Shown here in pieces: positions 16,397 to 25,777 of a stretch of 64,000 nt of DNA. The position numbers and the translations under genes are program-made. Numbering within the stretch: the stretch's first letter is position 1; every line of letters starts with the position of its first letter. Below the pieces are notes generated by a model. That model was not told the origin of the DNA. It was given only the letters and a program-made list of their open reading frames with translations, and did not search any database. The stretch comes from Streptomyces sp. ISL-100 (GTDB lineage Bacteria; Actinomycetota; Actinomycetes; Streptomycetales; Streptomycetaceae), in the NCBI RefSeq assembly GCF_018614615.1, contig NZ_JAGGOK010000010.1, positions 124,001-188,000 on the forward strand. Reading direction: 5' to 3'.

Positions 16397-17305
16397 TCAT
16401 GCGGCTGCGTTGGGGGTGGCGGGCTCGCCCGGTGGGGTTGAGGCCAGGGCCTGGAGCAGGTGGCGCAGCTGAGGGCTTGGGGGTCCCGGAGGCGCGGCCA
16501 GGGACGTGGTGACAGTCAGGTCGGTCAGGGGGCGTACTGCTACGTGGGGGAGCCGCGGTAGGGCGGTTACCTCGTAGAAGGGGGTCCAGGAGGGGCATTC
16601 CGCTGTGCCGATTGCGGTGAGGGTCTCCTGGAGGGTCGTGAACGCGGGGCCGAGGCGTGGTTCTGCGCCGGCTTTGCGCAGGGCGGTAGTGATCAGGTCG
16701 TGGAAGGGTGCGTTGTTCTGGCGCGGGGCGAGTCTCAGTGGCAGGTCTGCCAGTTGCTCCAGGCTCAGGGCCGGCTCGGACGCAAGTGGGTGATCGCTGG
16801 GTACGGCCGCGTACAGGGGGTCGCGCCACATGGGCAGGAGTTCCAGGTCCGGGGCTGTTCGCAGGGCTCGTACCAGCGCCGCGTCGAGCTCGCCGGAACG
16901 TATCGCGGTGAGACGGTCGGGGAGCGGCAGACGGCGCGGGCGGACTTGGACGTGTGGGGCTACGGCCGCGAGGTTGTTCAGGAGGCGGTAGATCCGGTCG
17001 CCCGGGCCGTGGATCGTTCCCAGGCGTAGGACTCCTGTGGCGCCGGATGCTATTTCGGCGGCCACCTGGTGTGTGCGGTGCGCGGCCGCGAGGACCGCGT
17101 GTGCCTCCGGCAGCAGTCGTTCGCCGGCGGCTGACAGGCGCACCTGGCGCGTTGAGCGTATGAAGAGGGTTACGCCCAGCTCACGCTCCAGGCGGCTGAT
17201 CTGCTGGCTCACCGCCGACTGGACGATGCTCAGGCGCTCGGCGGCGCGGCCGAAGCCGCCCTCCTCGGCTACTGCCACGAAGTACCGCAGTTGGCGCAGT
17301 TCCAT
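16397..17305 (-). CDS. LysR-family transcriptional regulator
   Basis: 302 residues. The N-terminal winged helix has the invariant layout (MELRQLRYFVAVAEEGGFGR, then SIVQSAVSQQISRLERELG), followed by a two-lobe periplasmic-binding-protein-like effector domain. The ATG at 17305 has GGGGGAG directly upstream. It is divergent from a cupin gene with about 130 bp between starts and probably regulates it, as LysR proteins usually do. The inducer is unknown. Confidence 0.9.
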   Translation of the reverse strand: MELRQLRYFVAVAEEGGFGRAAERLSIVQSAVSQQISRLERELGVTLFIRSTRQVRLSAAGERLLPEAHAVLAAAHRTHQVAAEIASGATGVLRLGTIHGPGDRIYRLLNNLAAVAPHVQVRPRRLPLPDRLTAIRSGELDAALVRALRTAPDLELLPMWRDPLYAAVPSDHPLASEPALSLEQLADLPLRLAPRQNNAPFHDLITTALRKAGAEPRLGPAFTTLQETLTAIGTAECPSWTPFYEVTALPRLPHVAVRPLTDLTVTTSLAAPPGPPSPQLRHLLQALASTPPGEPATPNAAA

Positions 17306-17435
17306 ACGCTCCCCCGATTCATCACGATCCGCGATTTCTGCAGGCGACAACCGCTTCTGGTTCGCGGCTTCTTCCCGGGATGGGATGGACGTCGACCGAA
17401 GGAAGTCGATGAAAGAAGTCGATGAAGGGGCCGGG

Positions 17436-17957
17436 ATGACTCATCGGGCAATGGATGGTGTGGGCGGCGTGGGTGGTGCTGGCGGTGCGCTCGTCGTGGG
17501 GGCCGAGGAGGCCGAGCGTGTTCCGCTGCCGCATGGTGGTGGGTTTCGGTTGCTCGCCGATGGGGGGCAGACCGGTGGCGCGCTCGGGGCCAACCGGCTG
17601 ACCCTCGGGGAGGGCGCCGATGGTGCGCGGCCGCACTGTCACTCGCTGTCGTCAGAGTTGTTTTACGTACTCGACGGCACCGTGGAGTTTTTGCTTGATG
17701 GTGAGGTGGCGACCGTGGGGCACGGTGGCGTTGTTGTAGTGCCGCCTCGGATGCCGCATGCCTTCGGTGCCGCTCCTGGCTCGGATGCTGATCTGCTCGC
17801 CGTCCTGACGCCGGGCGTCGACCGCTTCGAATACTTCCGGGCCCTGGGGCGTATTCAGCATGGGGTCGAGGCTTTTGAGAGCCTGCTTGCCGAGCAGGAA
17901 CGGTACGACGTGCATTTTGTCGATGCCTCGGAGTGGCTGGCCCTGCGGAACAGCTGA
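17436..17957 (+). CDS. Cupin-domain protein
   Basis: 173 residues with a single cupin fold. Motif 1 (RPHCHSLSSELFYVLDGTVEF) holds His, His, Glu and motif 2 (VPPRMPHAFGAAPG) the last His, so a metal site is likely intact. It could be a dioxygenase, isomerase or small-molecule-binding protein. The N-terminus is Gly/Val-rich. ATG 17436 was chosen with a GGGG-rich site; ATG 17452 is possible. It is divergent from the LysR regulator and ends before a strong hairpin. Confidence 0.8.
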   Translation: MTHRAMDGVGGVGGAGGALVVGAEEAERVPLPHGGGFRLLADGGQTGGALGANRLTLGEGADGARPHCHSLSSELFYVLDGTVEFLLDGEVATVGHGGVVVVPPRMPHAFGAAPGSDADLLAVLTPGVDRFEYFRALGRIQHGVEAFESLLAEQERYDVHFVDASEWLALRNS

Positions 17958-17977
17958 GAGGTGGGACCGCTCATGGC

Positions 17978-18016
17978 GATGGCGGTCTTGCCGCTTGGTG
18001 CGACAAGACCGCCATC
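17978..18016. terminator. Bidirectional terminator between the cupin and propeller genes
   Basis: A perfect 13-bp stem (GATGGCGGTCTTG with CAAGACCGCCATC) with a 13-nt loop, between two convergent genes. Confidence 0.75.
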
Positions 18017-18043
18017 GTCTGCTGGCTACGACCTGTGGTGGTG

Positions 18044-19039
18044 CTAGTTCAGTGTGGCCAGGAGCAGGTTCGGGTTTGGCGGGGTGATGAAGTACGACGC
18101 GCTGGGGACGTAGACCGTCTTGCCTTGGACTGCCACGGAGGTGGGGTTCGACAGGCCGTCCTCCGCGGTTAGTGCGATGGAGTGCCTGCCGTTGGGGCGT
18201 ACTACGGCGACCTCGCTGCTCGAGATCAAAGCCGCCAGGACCGTGTCGTCATGCTTGGGGAAGGCGAAGGTGAAGTCGTCGATGCCGGTCAGGCCGGTTG
18301 CCCTGGTCTGGATCGGCCCTGCGGAGCCGTTCCGATTGACCGGGATGCGCAGCAGCAGGCCCTTGTCGGAGTTGGATACCCACACGGCGCCATTGCGCAG
18401 CTTGAGGCCGTTTGCGCCGACTCCCACAGCCGGCGGGGGCAACGGCTGGAGCTTGCTGCCCGTGGCCCATGCCTTCGGCTTGACGCAGCCGCGGCCCGGG
18501 GCGGCCTTCGCCGGTACGCGCCACACGGTGCCCTTGACCGAGTCGGCGGCGTACAGCACGCCGCGCTTCTCGTCGAGCGCGAGGCCGTTGGGGAAACCGT
18601 TCTCCGGCAGGCACGCGATCTGCTTGGCCGTGCGGTGCTTCGGGCTGACGCGCCAGACGCCCGTCAGCCTGTTGCCGGTGGCGTAGTTGACGTACAGAGT
18701 CCCGTCATGTGCCCGTGCGATGCCGGTCGTGACCGCGGCGCCGGCGATCGGGGTGTCCGGGTTCGCCACGGCGGGGAGCTCGGCGATGATGCGCGGCTCG
18801 TGGTGCGGGGAGAGGCGGGCGACCTGTCGGGCGAAGGCGAACGTGACGTTGGCCGAGCCGTCGGGTTCGAGTGCGATGTTCTCCGGCGTCTGGCCTTCGT
18901 CGAAGTTGAAGTGCTCGACGACGCGCGGGTCCGTCAACGTCGGCTCGTGGGCGGAGGTGGGCGCCGACGCGAGCGCCGCGAGGGCGACGGCGGCCGTGGC
19001 AATACCGGCCAGACGTGGGAAGCGGGACAAGCGGGGCAT
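18044..19039 (-). CDS. Secreted beta-propeller protein (ScyD/SMP-30-like)
   Basis: 331 residues. The signal peptide is at about 1-31 (ALAALASAPTSAHE). Six propeller-type repeats follow, with NGLALDEKRGVLYAAD, GVWRVSPKHRTAKQIACLP and NPTSVAVQGKTVYVPSA. The domain resembles ScyD/gluconolactonase-like extracellular propellers of unknown substrate. The ATG at 19039 has GGAGGAG upstream. No clear metal-ligand set for lactonase activity could be confirmed by eye. Confidence 0.75.
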   Translation of the reverse strand: MPRLSRFPRLAGIATAAVALAALASAPTSAHEPTLTDPRVVEHFNFDEGQTPENIALEPDGSANVTFAFARQVARLSPHHEPRIIAELPAVANPDTPIAGAAVTTGIARAHDGTLYVNYATGNRLTGVWRVSPKHRTAKQIACLPENGFPNGLALDEKRGVLYAADSVKGTVWRVPAKAAPGRGCVKPKAWATGSKLQPLPPPAVGVGANGLKLRNGAVWVSNSDKGLLLRIPVNRNGSAGPIQTRATGLTGIDDFTFAFPKHDDTVLAALISSSEVAVVRPNGRHSIALTAEDGLSNPTSVAVQGKTVYVPSASYFITPPNPNLLLATLN

Positions 19040-19392
19040 GGGGCTCCTCCGGCTGTGCACGAGGTGCGAGTGACAGGGGAGGCCAGAAGAACATGATGGT
19101 TCGTCAGCTAACGTGCGCCGGTCGCTCGCGGGCCGATAAATCGCCCGTATGGCCGAAAGCTGCGCGGGCTGGGCGATTGCCGCTCGGTGCCGGTGAACAC
19201 ACGTGGGGGGCCGTACGTACTACTGGGCAACTCCCCCATTTGCTGGGCGCGTGACCGACGACAGGCGGTTGCGCGCCCAGCGCGTGTGTGCCAGGGGGCG
19301 CGCAGCGCCTCTGCCGCCGGATGCGAGAAGCCGGCGGACCCTCCGGAGAGTCCGCCGGCTCGCCCGCCCCTTGGGCCATCTGGTTCCGTGGG
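19040..19392. other. Intergenic region, protease terminator only
   Basis: A 353-bp gap between the propeller start and the streptogrisin stop. Apart from the hairpin at 19330-19359 and presumed promoter sequence of the propeller gene, nothing was recognised. Confidence 0.5.
19330..19359 (-). terminator. Terminator of the streptogrisin gene
   Basis: A perfect 10-bp stem (GCCGGCGGAC with GTCCGCCGGC) with a 10-nt loop, about 35 bp past the protease stop. Confidence 0.7.
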
Positions 19393-20310
19393 CTAGAAGA
19401 CGCTTACTCCGTACGCGCTCAGCGCCTCAGTCACCGGCTGGAAGAACGTCGTACCGCCCGACGAGCAGTTGCCGCTGCCGCCCGAGGTCAGGCCGAGCGC
19501 GGTGCTGCCGGCGAACATGGCGCCGCCGCTGTCCCCCGGCTCGGCGCAGACGTTGGTCTGGATGAGGCCGTAGACGACGTCGCCGCCGCCGTAGTTGACG
19601 GTCGCGTTGAGGCCGGTCACCGTGCCGCCGCGAAGGCCGGTGGTGCTGCCGCTGCGCTGGACGGCCTGTCCGACGGAGGCGTTGCCTGCGGCCGTGATGT
19701 CGCGGTACGAGCCGTTGTAGAGGTAGACCCGGCCGTCGGCGGCGGAGCTGTTGGAGTGGCGGATAATGCCGTAGTCGTTCGTCGGGAAGCTGGAACCGGC
19801 AGTGGAGCCGAGCACCGTGGTCCTGGCCGAGTTGGTGTACCAGGTGCTGGTGTTGTTGGTGCAGTGGCCGGCGGTGAGGGCGTAGTACGTGGTTCCGCTG
19901 CGGACGTTGAAGCCGAGCGAGCAGCGGCCGGTGCCGCTGTAGATTGCCTGGCCGCCCGCTATGAGTTCCTTGAAGGTGCCGGGCGTGCGCTTGATCTCGA
20001 GGGCACCGGCACGTTCGCCCGCCGCCTTCTTGATCTTCGTGATCTCAGCGGCCGAGACGGTGCTGTCGGCCGTAACGACGAGCTTGCCCGAAGCCTTGTC
20101 CGTGTACCAGGCCGTGCCCGCCACGTCCGCGCCGAGCACGGCGTCGCCCGTTTCGGCGAGCTGGGCGGCGGTGGGCCGTGCGTTGTCGGTCGGTTCGGCG
20201 GCGGCGATCGGCGTTGCAAGCGCGGAGACGGTCAGCAGAGTCGATGCGACGGCGATCAGCCGTGCACGTCTCGCGACGCCGCCGAGGGGAGAGAGGCGCT
20301 TGAAGTTCAC
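19393..20310 (-). CDS. Streptogrisin B-like secreted serine protease
   Basis: 305 residues: a signal peptide (about 1-40), a pro-region, then a mature chymotrypsin-fold domain. The triad is visible as LTAGHC (His), TNDYGIIRH (Asp) and [12 protein letters not shown] (Ser). Two Cys pairs and the ending [17 protein letters not shown] are near-identical to streptogrisin B. It is an extracellular endopeptidase, synthesised as a zymogen and probably timed with mycelial development. The GTG at 20310 was chosen because GGAGG lies just upstream. Confidence 0.93.
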   Translation of the reverse strand: MNFKRLSPLGGVARRARLIAVASTLLTVSALATPIAAAEPTDNARPTAAQLAETGDAVLGADVAGTAWYTDKASGKLVVTADSTVSAAEITKIKKAAGERAGALEIKRTPGTFKELIAGGQAIYSGTGRCSLGFNVRSGTTYYALTAGHCTNNTSTWYTNSARTTVLGSTAGSSFPTNDYGIIRHSNSSAADGRVYLYNGSYRDITAAGNASVGQAVQRSGSTTGLRGGTVTGLNATVNYGGGDVVYGLIQTNVCAEPGDSGGAMFAGSTALGLTSGGSGNCSSGGTTFFQPVTEALSAYGVSVF

Positions 20311-21088
20311 TACATCCTCCGGTGGGGGATCCCAAGGGCCCGCTGGGTGGGCAGGCCCGTCAGTACGCCGATGCAAGAACCACGACCATTCGTAGCAGTC
20401 ATGATCCTGACAAGCAGGCGGCTGGTAGGAATCCTGGCGGTCCGGTTGAAGCTTCTACAAGGGCGTCTTTCGGTCGCTCTACGCGCGTCCACCGCCGTCA
20501 GGCTTTGTGCCGCGCCAGGGAGTTCCCCGCGACGCCTTACGGTCCCCGGAAGCCCCGGAGGCAGTGTGGACTTGGCGGCCCGCCACCATGAGCGCGTCGG
20601 CGTGCGCCGTTCGTTTGCTGATTCGTCATCAACTGATCGCAGGGTCAGGAGTGGCGACTGCCTGTACGGCGACCCGGTCTCCGGATGCGGAACGACGGGC
20701 TCCTCTTTTCGCTGCTCAAAGGTGCCGAACAGCGAACGGCCCGTCACCCGCCGTGACGCGGCGCGTCCCTCCGCCTCCCCGCAAGGCAGCGCTCCCGCCT
20801 CCGTACCGATGTCGTGGCTTCTGCACACGCACCCCCTCCGTCCCGGGCATCCCACTGGACCTCCTCCGTCCCGTACCGCCCCAAGCGCACCGCCCAATTG
20901 CTCCAGCGCCGGGGCCGACCGCGCCCGCGACCGGGGCAGGCACCGCACGGCGTTATCAGGAGATACCTACCATTCCCGCACGGAGCGCGCCTGTCCGGAT
21001 CCGACCGGCGACCGGCGATTGACGACCGGCGACCGGCGACCGACGACCGGAGCGCCAGTCCCTCAGGCCCACTTCCGTCAGGCCGGCG
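20311..21088. other. 778-bp intergenic region
   Basis: No convincing gene on either strand: open frames here lack family-like sequence, and several cross each other. It holds the promoter of the protease and, at about 21001-21050, short tandem repeats of the type GACCGGCGAC and GACCGACGAC. Confidence 0.5.
21001..21050. repeat. Short tandem repeats (CGACCGGCGAC units)
   Basis: Four to five imperfect units of CGACCGGCGA/CGACCGACGA in the gap downstream of the DUF445 gene. No function can be assigned. Confidence 0.6.
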
Positions 21089-22426
21089 CTAACCGCCCAC
21101 CGCATGCGACACCGTGTAAATCAGCAGCCCCGCCAGCGCCCCCACCACCGTGCCGTTGATCCTGATGAACTGCAGGTCCCGGCCGATGTGCGCCTCGATC
21201 TTCTTCGACGTGTGCTCCGCGTCCCAGCCCGCCACCGTGTCGCTGATCAGTGAAGTGATCTCCGCGCGGTACGTCGTCACCACGTACACCGCCGCGCCCT
21301 CCAGCCACCCCTCCAGCTTCCCCTGCAGCCGCTCCTCCGACGCCAGCCGCGCGCCCAGGGAGATGAGTGAGGCCCGTACCCGCAGGCGCAGTTCGCTCTG
21401 CTCGTCCTCCGCCGCCGAAATAATCATCGCGCGTACGGACGCCCAGGCCGAGGCGATCACGTCCTGGACCTCCCCCCGCCCCAGAATCTCCGACTTCAGC
21501 CGCTCCACCCTCGCCCGCGTCTCCGCGTCCGACTGGAGGTCCGACGCGAAATCCGTCAGGAAGCGGTCGATCGCGCCGCGCGCCGGATGGTCCGACTCGT
21601 CGCGCATCTCGGAGATGAAGCGCAGCAGCTCCTTGTAGACCCGGTCGCCGACCTTCCGGTCCACGAAGCGCGGCGTCCAGCCCGGCGCCCCGCCCTCGAT
21701 CGCCTCCATCACCGAATCCCCGTGAAGCACCAGCCACGCATAGGCGCGCGTGCAGATCAGGTCCACCGCGCGGTCGTGCGCGCCGTCCGCCACGACGTTC
21801 TCCAGCGCCTTTCCGATCCCCGGGGCGATCTCGGCGGCGTCCGCGCGCCGCGTGATCGCCTCGCCGACGACCGCCTGGACGTCGGAGTCGCGCAGGACGG
21901 TCAGCGCGCCGCGCAACGCCGTGGAGAGCTCCTCCGTGACGCGGTCGGCGTGGGCCGGCTCCGCCAGCCAGGCTCCGACGCGGCTGCCGATGCCGATGGC
22001 GCGCAGGCGGGTGCGTACGACGTGCTCGGAGAGGAAGTTCTCGCCGACGAAGGAGCCGAGCGTCGTGCCCAGCTGGTCCTTCTTCGTCGGGATGATCGCG
22101 GTGTGCGGGATGGGCAGGCCCATCGGACGTTTGAAGAGAGCCGTTACGGCGAACCAGTCCGCCAGCGCGCCCACCATGCCCGCCTCGGCCGCCGCCGCGA
22201 CGTACGCCGGCCAGCCGTCGATCCCCGACTTTTCGGCCCAGGTGGCGAGTACGTAGATGAGCGCGACCAGGAGGAGCAGCCCGGTGGCCATCGCCTTCAT
22301 GCGGCGTACGCCCTGACGCTTCTCCTCGTCGGCCGCGCTGTACGCGAAGGGCGGCAGGGGGGCGGCCGCGGACCCGGAAAGCTCCTGGTCAGACGTGCCG
22401 TCAGGTCCCGTCGTCTTACGATCCAT
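21089..22426 (-). CDS. DUF445 membrane protein
   Basis: 445 residues. An N-terminal transmembrane helix (about 47-68) and a second hydrophobic segment carry the DUF445 signature GMVGALADWFAVTALFKRPMG and PHTAIIPTKKDQLG. A long coiled/helical cytoplasmic or extracytoplasmic region follows, with a final helix NGTVVGALAGLLIYTVSHAVGG (about 420-445). The function of this family (YjiN/YheB-like) is unknown. The ATG at 22426 has GGTGGAG upstream. Confidence 0.85.
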   Translation of the reverse strand: MDRKTTGPDGTSDQELSGSAAAPLPPFAYSAADEEKRQGVRRMKAMATGLLLLVALIYVLATWAEKSGIDGWPAYVAAAAEAGMVGALADWFAVTALFKRPMGLPIPHTAIIPTKKDQLGTTLGSFVGENFLSEHVVRTRLRAIGIGSRVGAWLAEPAHADRVTEELSTALRGALTVLRDSDVQAVVGEAITRRADAAEIAPGIGKALENVVADGAHDRAVDLICTRAYAWLVLHGDSVMEAIEGGAPGWTPRFVDRKVGDRVYKELLRFISEMRDESDHPARGAIDRFLTDFASDLQSDAETRARVERLKSEILGRGEVQDVIASAWASVRAMIISAAEDEQSELRLRVRASLISLGARLASEERLQGKLEGWLEGAAVYVVTTYRAEITSLISDTVAGWDAEHTSKKIEAHIGRDLQFIRINGTVVGALAGLLIYTVSHAVGG

Positions 22427-22613
22427 CCGCTCCACCCGTCAGCCTGGCACGCACCATCTCGTACGCACCATCTCGTACGTATTTTCCCTACCTGACCTAC
22501 TCCTGGAACGCACCGCGAGTTCCCGACGTCTATCAGGGCGGTGCAATGGCGCATCATTGGAGTGAGTTCGAACGGAGCCTCGGGCTCCCTGCGCCCGAGG
22601 AGATACACCGAGC

Positions 22614-23906
22614 ATGACCAAGCGCAACGGTTATGCCTTGCTCGCCGCGCTCGCCGCGGTGGTGGTCCTCATCTCGGGGGCCATATTCGCCGGAGCGACG
22701 CTCGGCGGTCACGGCCCTGACGACACCACAGAGGCCCGCCCCCGTACGCCGCTCCGTTCCGCGGCCCCCGCCACCTCCGCCTCGTGGATCGGCACCTGGT
22801 CCACCGCGCCGGCCTTCGCCGAGCCGGGCACGGAGCAAGGCTTCCCCGGGCGTTCCATTCGTAACGTCGTGCACACCAGCATCGGCGGCAGCAGCGCCCG
22901 CATCACCCTCTCCAACCTCTTCGGCGTACAGCCGCTGCACATCACGCACGCCTCGATCGCCGTCGCCGCCACCCCCGGCGCCCCGACGGCCGCCCAGGGC
23001 ACCATGCGCCGTCTGCTCTTCGGCGGCTCCCCTTCGGTCCTGATCCCGCCGGGCGGACAGGTCGTCAGCGACCCGGCGCTGCTGAAGGTGCCGTACGACG
23101 CGGACCTGCTCGTCACCACCTACTCCCCCACGCCCAGCGGCCCGGTGACCCACCATCCGCGGGCCCGCCAGACGTCGTACGTCGCGGAAGGCGACCGTAC
23201 GGAAGACCCGCTCGGCGACACCTACACCGGGCAGACGCCGTACTGGCGCTACCTCACCGCCGTCGACGTCCTCAGCGGCAAGGCCGAGGGCGCGGTCGTC
23301 GTCATCGGCGACTCCATCACCGACGGCGTCACGTCCACGGCCGGCGCGAACCGCCGCTGGACGGACGTACTCGCCGACCGCCTCGACGGGCGCTACGGCG
23401 TCCTCAACCAGGGCATCAGCGGAAACCGGCTGCTCAGCGACGGTACGGGTCCGAGCGGCCTCTCGCGCTTCGACCGCGACGTGCTCTCACGCTCCGGGGC
23501 CAAGGCGGTCGTCATCGTCCTCGGCATCAACGACATCCTGCGGCCGCCGCACGAGCGCGACGCGGAGCGCATCACGGCGGGCCTCGAACAACTCGCGCGC
23601 CAGGCACGGGCGCGCGGGCTGCGGGTCATCGGCGCGACGGTGATGCCCTTCGAGGGGACGCGGGCGCACACGCCGCAGCTCGAAGCGGTGCGGGACAGCG
23701 TCAACGAGGCGATCCGTACGCGCGGCATCTTCGACGCGGTCGTGGACTTCGACCAGGCGCTGCGCGACCCGTATGCCCCGGACCGGCTCCTTCCGGCGTA
23801 CGACTCGGGCGACCACCTGCACCCGAGCGACGCGGGCTACGAGCGCATGGGCATGGCGTTCGACCTCGCGAGCCTGAACAGGGGTACGGACGCGGCTGGG
23901 GTGTGA
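22614..23906 (+). CDS. Secreted SGNH/GDSL-hydrolase
   Basis: 430 residues. There is a signal peptide or anchor (about 7-30), an N-terminal beta-sandwich (about 55-215), then the SGNH domain. Block I is VVVIGDSITDGV (Ser), the oxyanion Gly and Asn lie in NQGISGNR and GINDI, and block V is GDHLHPSDAGYERM (Asp/His). It is likely an extracellular carbohydrate esterase or lipase acting on polymers. The stop is close to the convergent DUF1707 gene (37 bp), and no obvious regulator adjoins it. Confidence 0.9.
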   Translation: MTKRNGYALLAALAAVVVLISGAIFAGATLGGHGPDDTTEARPRTPLRSAAPATSASWIGTWSTAPAFAEPGTEQGFPGRSIRNVVHTSIGGSSARITLSNLFGVQPLHITHASIAVAATPGAPTAAQGTMRRLLFGGSPSVLIPPGGQVVSDPALLKVPYDADLLVTTYSPTPSGPVTHHPRARQTSYVAEGDRTEDPLGDTYTGQTPYWRYLTAVDVLSGKAEGAVVVIGDSITDGVTSTAGANRRWTDVLADRLDGRYGVLNQGISGNRLLSDGTGPSGLSRFDRDVLSRSGAKAVVIVLGINDILRPPHERDAERITAGLEQLARQARARGLRVIGATVMPFEGTRAHTPQLEAVRDSVNEAIRTRGIFDAVVDFDQALRDPYAPDRLLPAYDSGDHLHPSDAGYERMGMAFDLASLNRGTDAAGV

Positions 23907-23943
23907 GCGCGGGTCGGTCGGGCCGCAGTCGAGCTTCTTGCGG

Positions 23944-24741
23944 TCAGTCGGACCCGGAACCGGACCAGGAATCAGACCCGGACTCGGACTCGGACCCGGA
24001 CGAGGAGTCGGAACCGGACTTGGAACCGGACTTGGGCCCAGACTTGGACCCAGACCCCGACTCCGCCTTCTTCTCCAGCTTCTCGCGCTTGCGCGCCTCC
24101 TTGAGGCGCTGCTTCTCGGCGCGGGTGATCTTGTGTTCGACGTCCACCCCGCCCATCAGCGCGAACCCGGTGATCGTCACGCGCGGCGAGTCCGGCGCCA
24201 CCGGCTCGGACGACTCCGCCGTCCCCCGCTCACCGAAGCCGCCCATGATGCCGACGCCCTTGACGTTCACGTCCAGGCCCGGCGGCACCGTGACCGCCAT
24301 TCCGCCCATGATCGCGAAGCAGCGGATCACGGTGTCGCGGTCCTCGAAGCGCGCCTCGCGGAGGTCGATTTCGCCGCCGGCCATCAACGCGAACGCCGTG
24401 AACCTCCGGCCCACCGTCCACGTCCCCTTACGCCCGAAGCCGCCCCAGAAGGCGAAGGCGCCCCTGGACGAGGCCGGTCCGCCGATCCGGCCCCGCCAGG
24501 AGGTCGGCGTACCGGAAGAGGCGGGAGGGGCAACCGATGCGGCCGGGCCCGTACCCGGCACGGGCAGGTCGCGGACCAGCGGCTCCAGCTCGCCGTGCGT
24601 ACGCGCCTTGTAGACGGCATCGAGACGCTGGTCGAACTCCTCCATGTCCAGCCGCCCCTCGGCGACCGCATCGCGCAGCACCTCGGCGACTCGTTCACGC
24701 TCCGCGTCGGAGGCACGCATTTCCGGCAGTCCACTGGTCAT
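23944..24741 (-). CDS. DUF1707 SHOCT-like protein with Ser/Gly/Lys tail
   Basis: 265 residues. The N-terminal DUF1707 domain is clear: LPEMRASDAERERVAEVLRD, then GRLDMEEFDQRLDAVYKA. The middle region has LiaF-like repeats (FTAFALMAGGEIDL, CFAIMGGMAVTVPPGLDV, FALMGGVDVEHK). The last ~45 residues are low-complexity Lys/Ser/Gly, encoded by short tandem repeats. The role is unknown; LiaF-type domains are linked to envelope-stress signalling. It lies just after (downstream of) the SGNH gene, in the convergent orientation. Confidence 0.8.
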   Translation of the reverse strand: MTSGLPEMRASDAERERVAEVLRDAVAEGRLDMEEFDQRLDAVYKARTHGELEPLVRDLPVPGTGPAASVAPPASSGTPTSWRGRIGGPASSRGAFAFWGGFGRKGTWTVGRRFTAFALMAGGEIDLREARFEDRDTVIRCFAIMGGMAVTVPPGLDVNVKGVGIMGGFGERGTAESSEPVAPDSPRVTITGFALMGGVDVEHKITRAEKQRLKEARKREKLEKKAESGSGSKSGPKSGSKSGSDSSSGSESESGSDSWSGSGSD

Positions 24742-24781
24742 GAGGATGAGACTAGTCAACTCCCCGGCTCTGTCCCAGTGT

Positions 24782-25771
24782 TCAGAGCGTCGAGCGGTCC
24801 GCGTACATCTTCGCGATCACTGCCTCGATGTCCGGCTCCCGCACCGACAGGTCCACCAGCGGATACCTCTCCGCCACCGCCGCCACCAGCGGCGCCGCCG
24901 ACACCGAAGCCGGGAACGCCAGCCACTGCCTCGGCCCCTCCACCTTCACCACCCGCGCCCCGGCCACCTCGATCGGCGGCAGCTCGCGCTCCAGATCCAC
25001 CACCAGCGTCCGCTCGCTCTCGCCCACCTCGTGCAGCCCGGCCAGCGCCCCGTCGTACACCAGCCGCCCGTGGTCGATGACCATCACGCGCTTGCACAGC
25101 TGTTCGATGTCGGTCAGGTCATGCGTCGTCAGCAGGACCGTCGTGCCACGCTCCGCGTTCAAGTCCCGCAGGAAGTCACGGACCTTCGCCTTCGAGATGA
25201 CATCCAGGCCGATCGTCGGCTCGTCCAGGTACAGCACCTCGGGATCGTGCAGCAGCGCCGCCGCGATGTCGCCCCGCATCCGCTGCCCCAGCGACAGCTG
25301 CCGTACGGGTACATCCAGCAACTCGCCCAGGTCGAGGAGTTCGACGCAGCGCGCCATGTTCACCTTGAAGCGGTCGTCCGGGATCCGGTACATCCGGTGC
25401 ATCAGGCGGTACGAGTCGCGCAGCGGCAGGTCCCACCACAGCGTCGTACGCTGCCCGAACACCACCCCGATGCGCTGCGCCAGCCGCGTCCGCTCCCGCG
25501 ACGGATCGATGCCCGCGACCCGCACCCGGCCGCCGCTCGGCGTCAGGATGCCGGTCAGCATCTTGATGGTGGTGGACTTGCCGGCGCCGTTCGACCCGAT
25601 GTAGCCGACCATCTCGCCGCGCGGCACGGAGAAGCTGATGCCGTCGACCGCCCGCACCTGCGTCTTCTCGCGCCGCAGCCGACCGGTTTTGCGGCGTACG
25701 TCGAAGACCTTCTCGACGCCGTCGAGCTCGATGAAGTTCTCGATGAAGTTCTCGATGGGATCCATCTCCAT
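24782..25771 (-). CDS. ABC-2 exporter, ATP-binding protein
   Basis: 329 residues. Walker A GSNGAGKSTTIKM, the signature as LSLGQRMRGDIAAALLHDP, Walker B VLYLDEPTIGLD and switch His TTHDLTDIE are all intact. An N-terminal insertion (RRKTGRLRREKTQVRA) is typical of this exporter family, which pairs with two ABC-2 permeases. The N-terminus contains an 'ENFIENFIE' duplication, so the exact start among two nearby ATGs is uncertain. It is the last gene of a three-gene operon with the permeases, 6 bp after the second. The cargo is unknown. Confidence 0.9.
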   Translation of the reverse strand: MEMDPIENFIENFIELDGVEKVFDVRRKTGRLRREKTQVRAVDGISFSVPRGEMVGYIGSNGAGKSTTIKMLTGILTPSGGRVRVAGIDPSRERTRLAQRIGVVFGQRTTLWWDLPLRDSYRLMHRMYRIPDDRFKVNMARCVELLDLGELLDVPVRQLSLGQRMRGDIAAALLHDPEVLYLDEPTIGLDVISKAKVRDFLRDLNAERGTTVLLTTHDLTDIEQLCKRVMVIDHGRLVYDGALAGLHEVGESERTLVVDLERELPPIEVAGARVVKVEGPRQWLAFPASVSAAPLVAAVAERYPLVDLSVREPDIEAVIAKMYADRSTL

Positions 25772-25777
25772 GAAGTG

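Noticed and set aside
20310-20948. Minus-strand frame of 212 codons upstream of the protease
   Set aside because: No recognisable domain, starts inside the protease start region and crosses other random frames.
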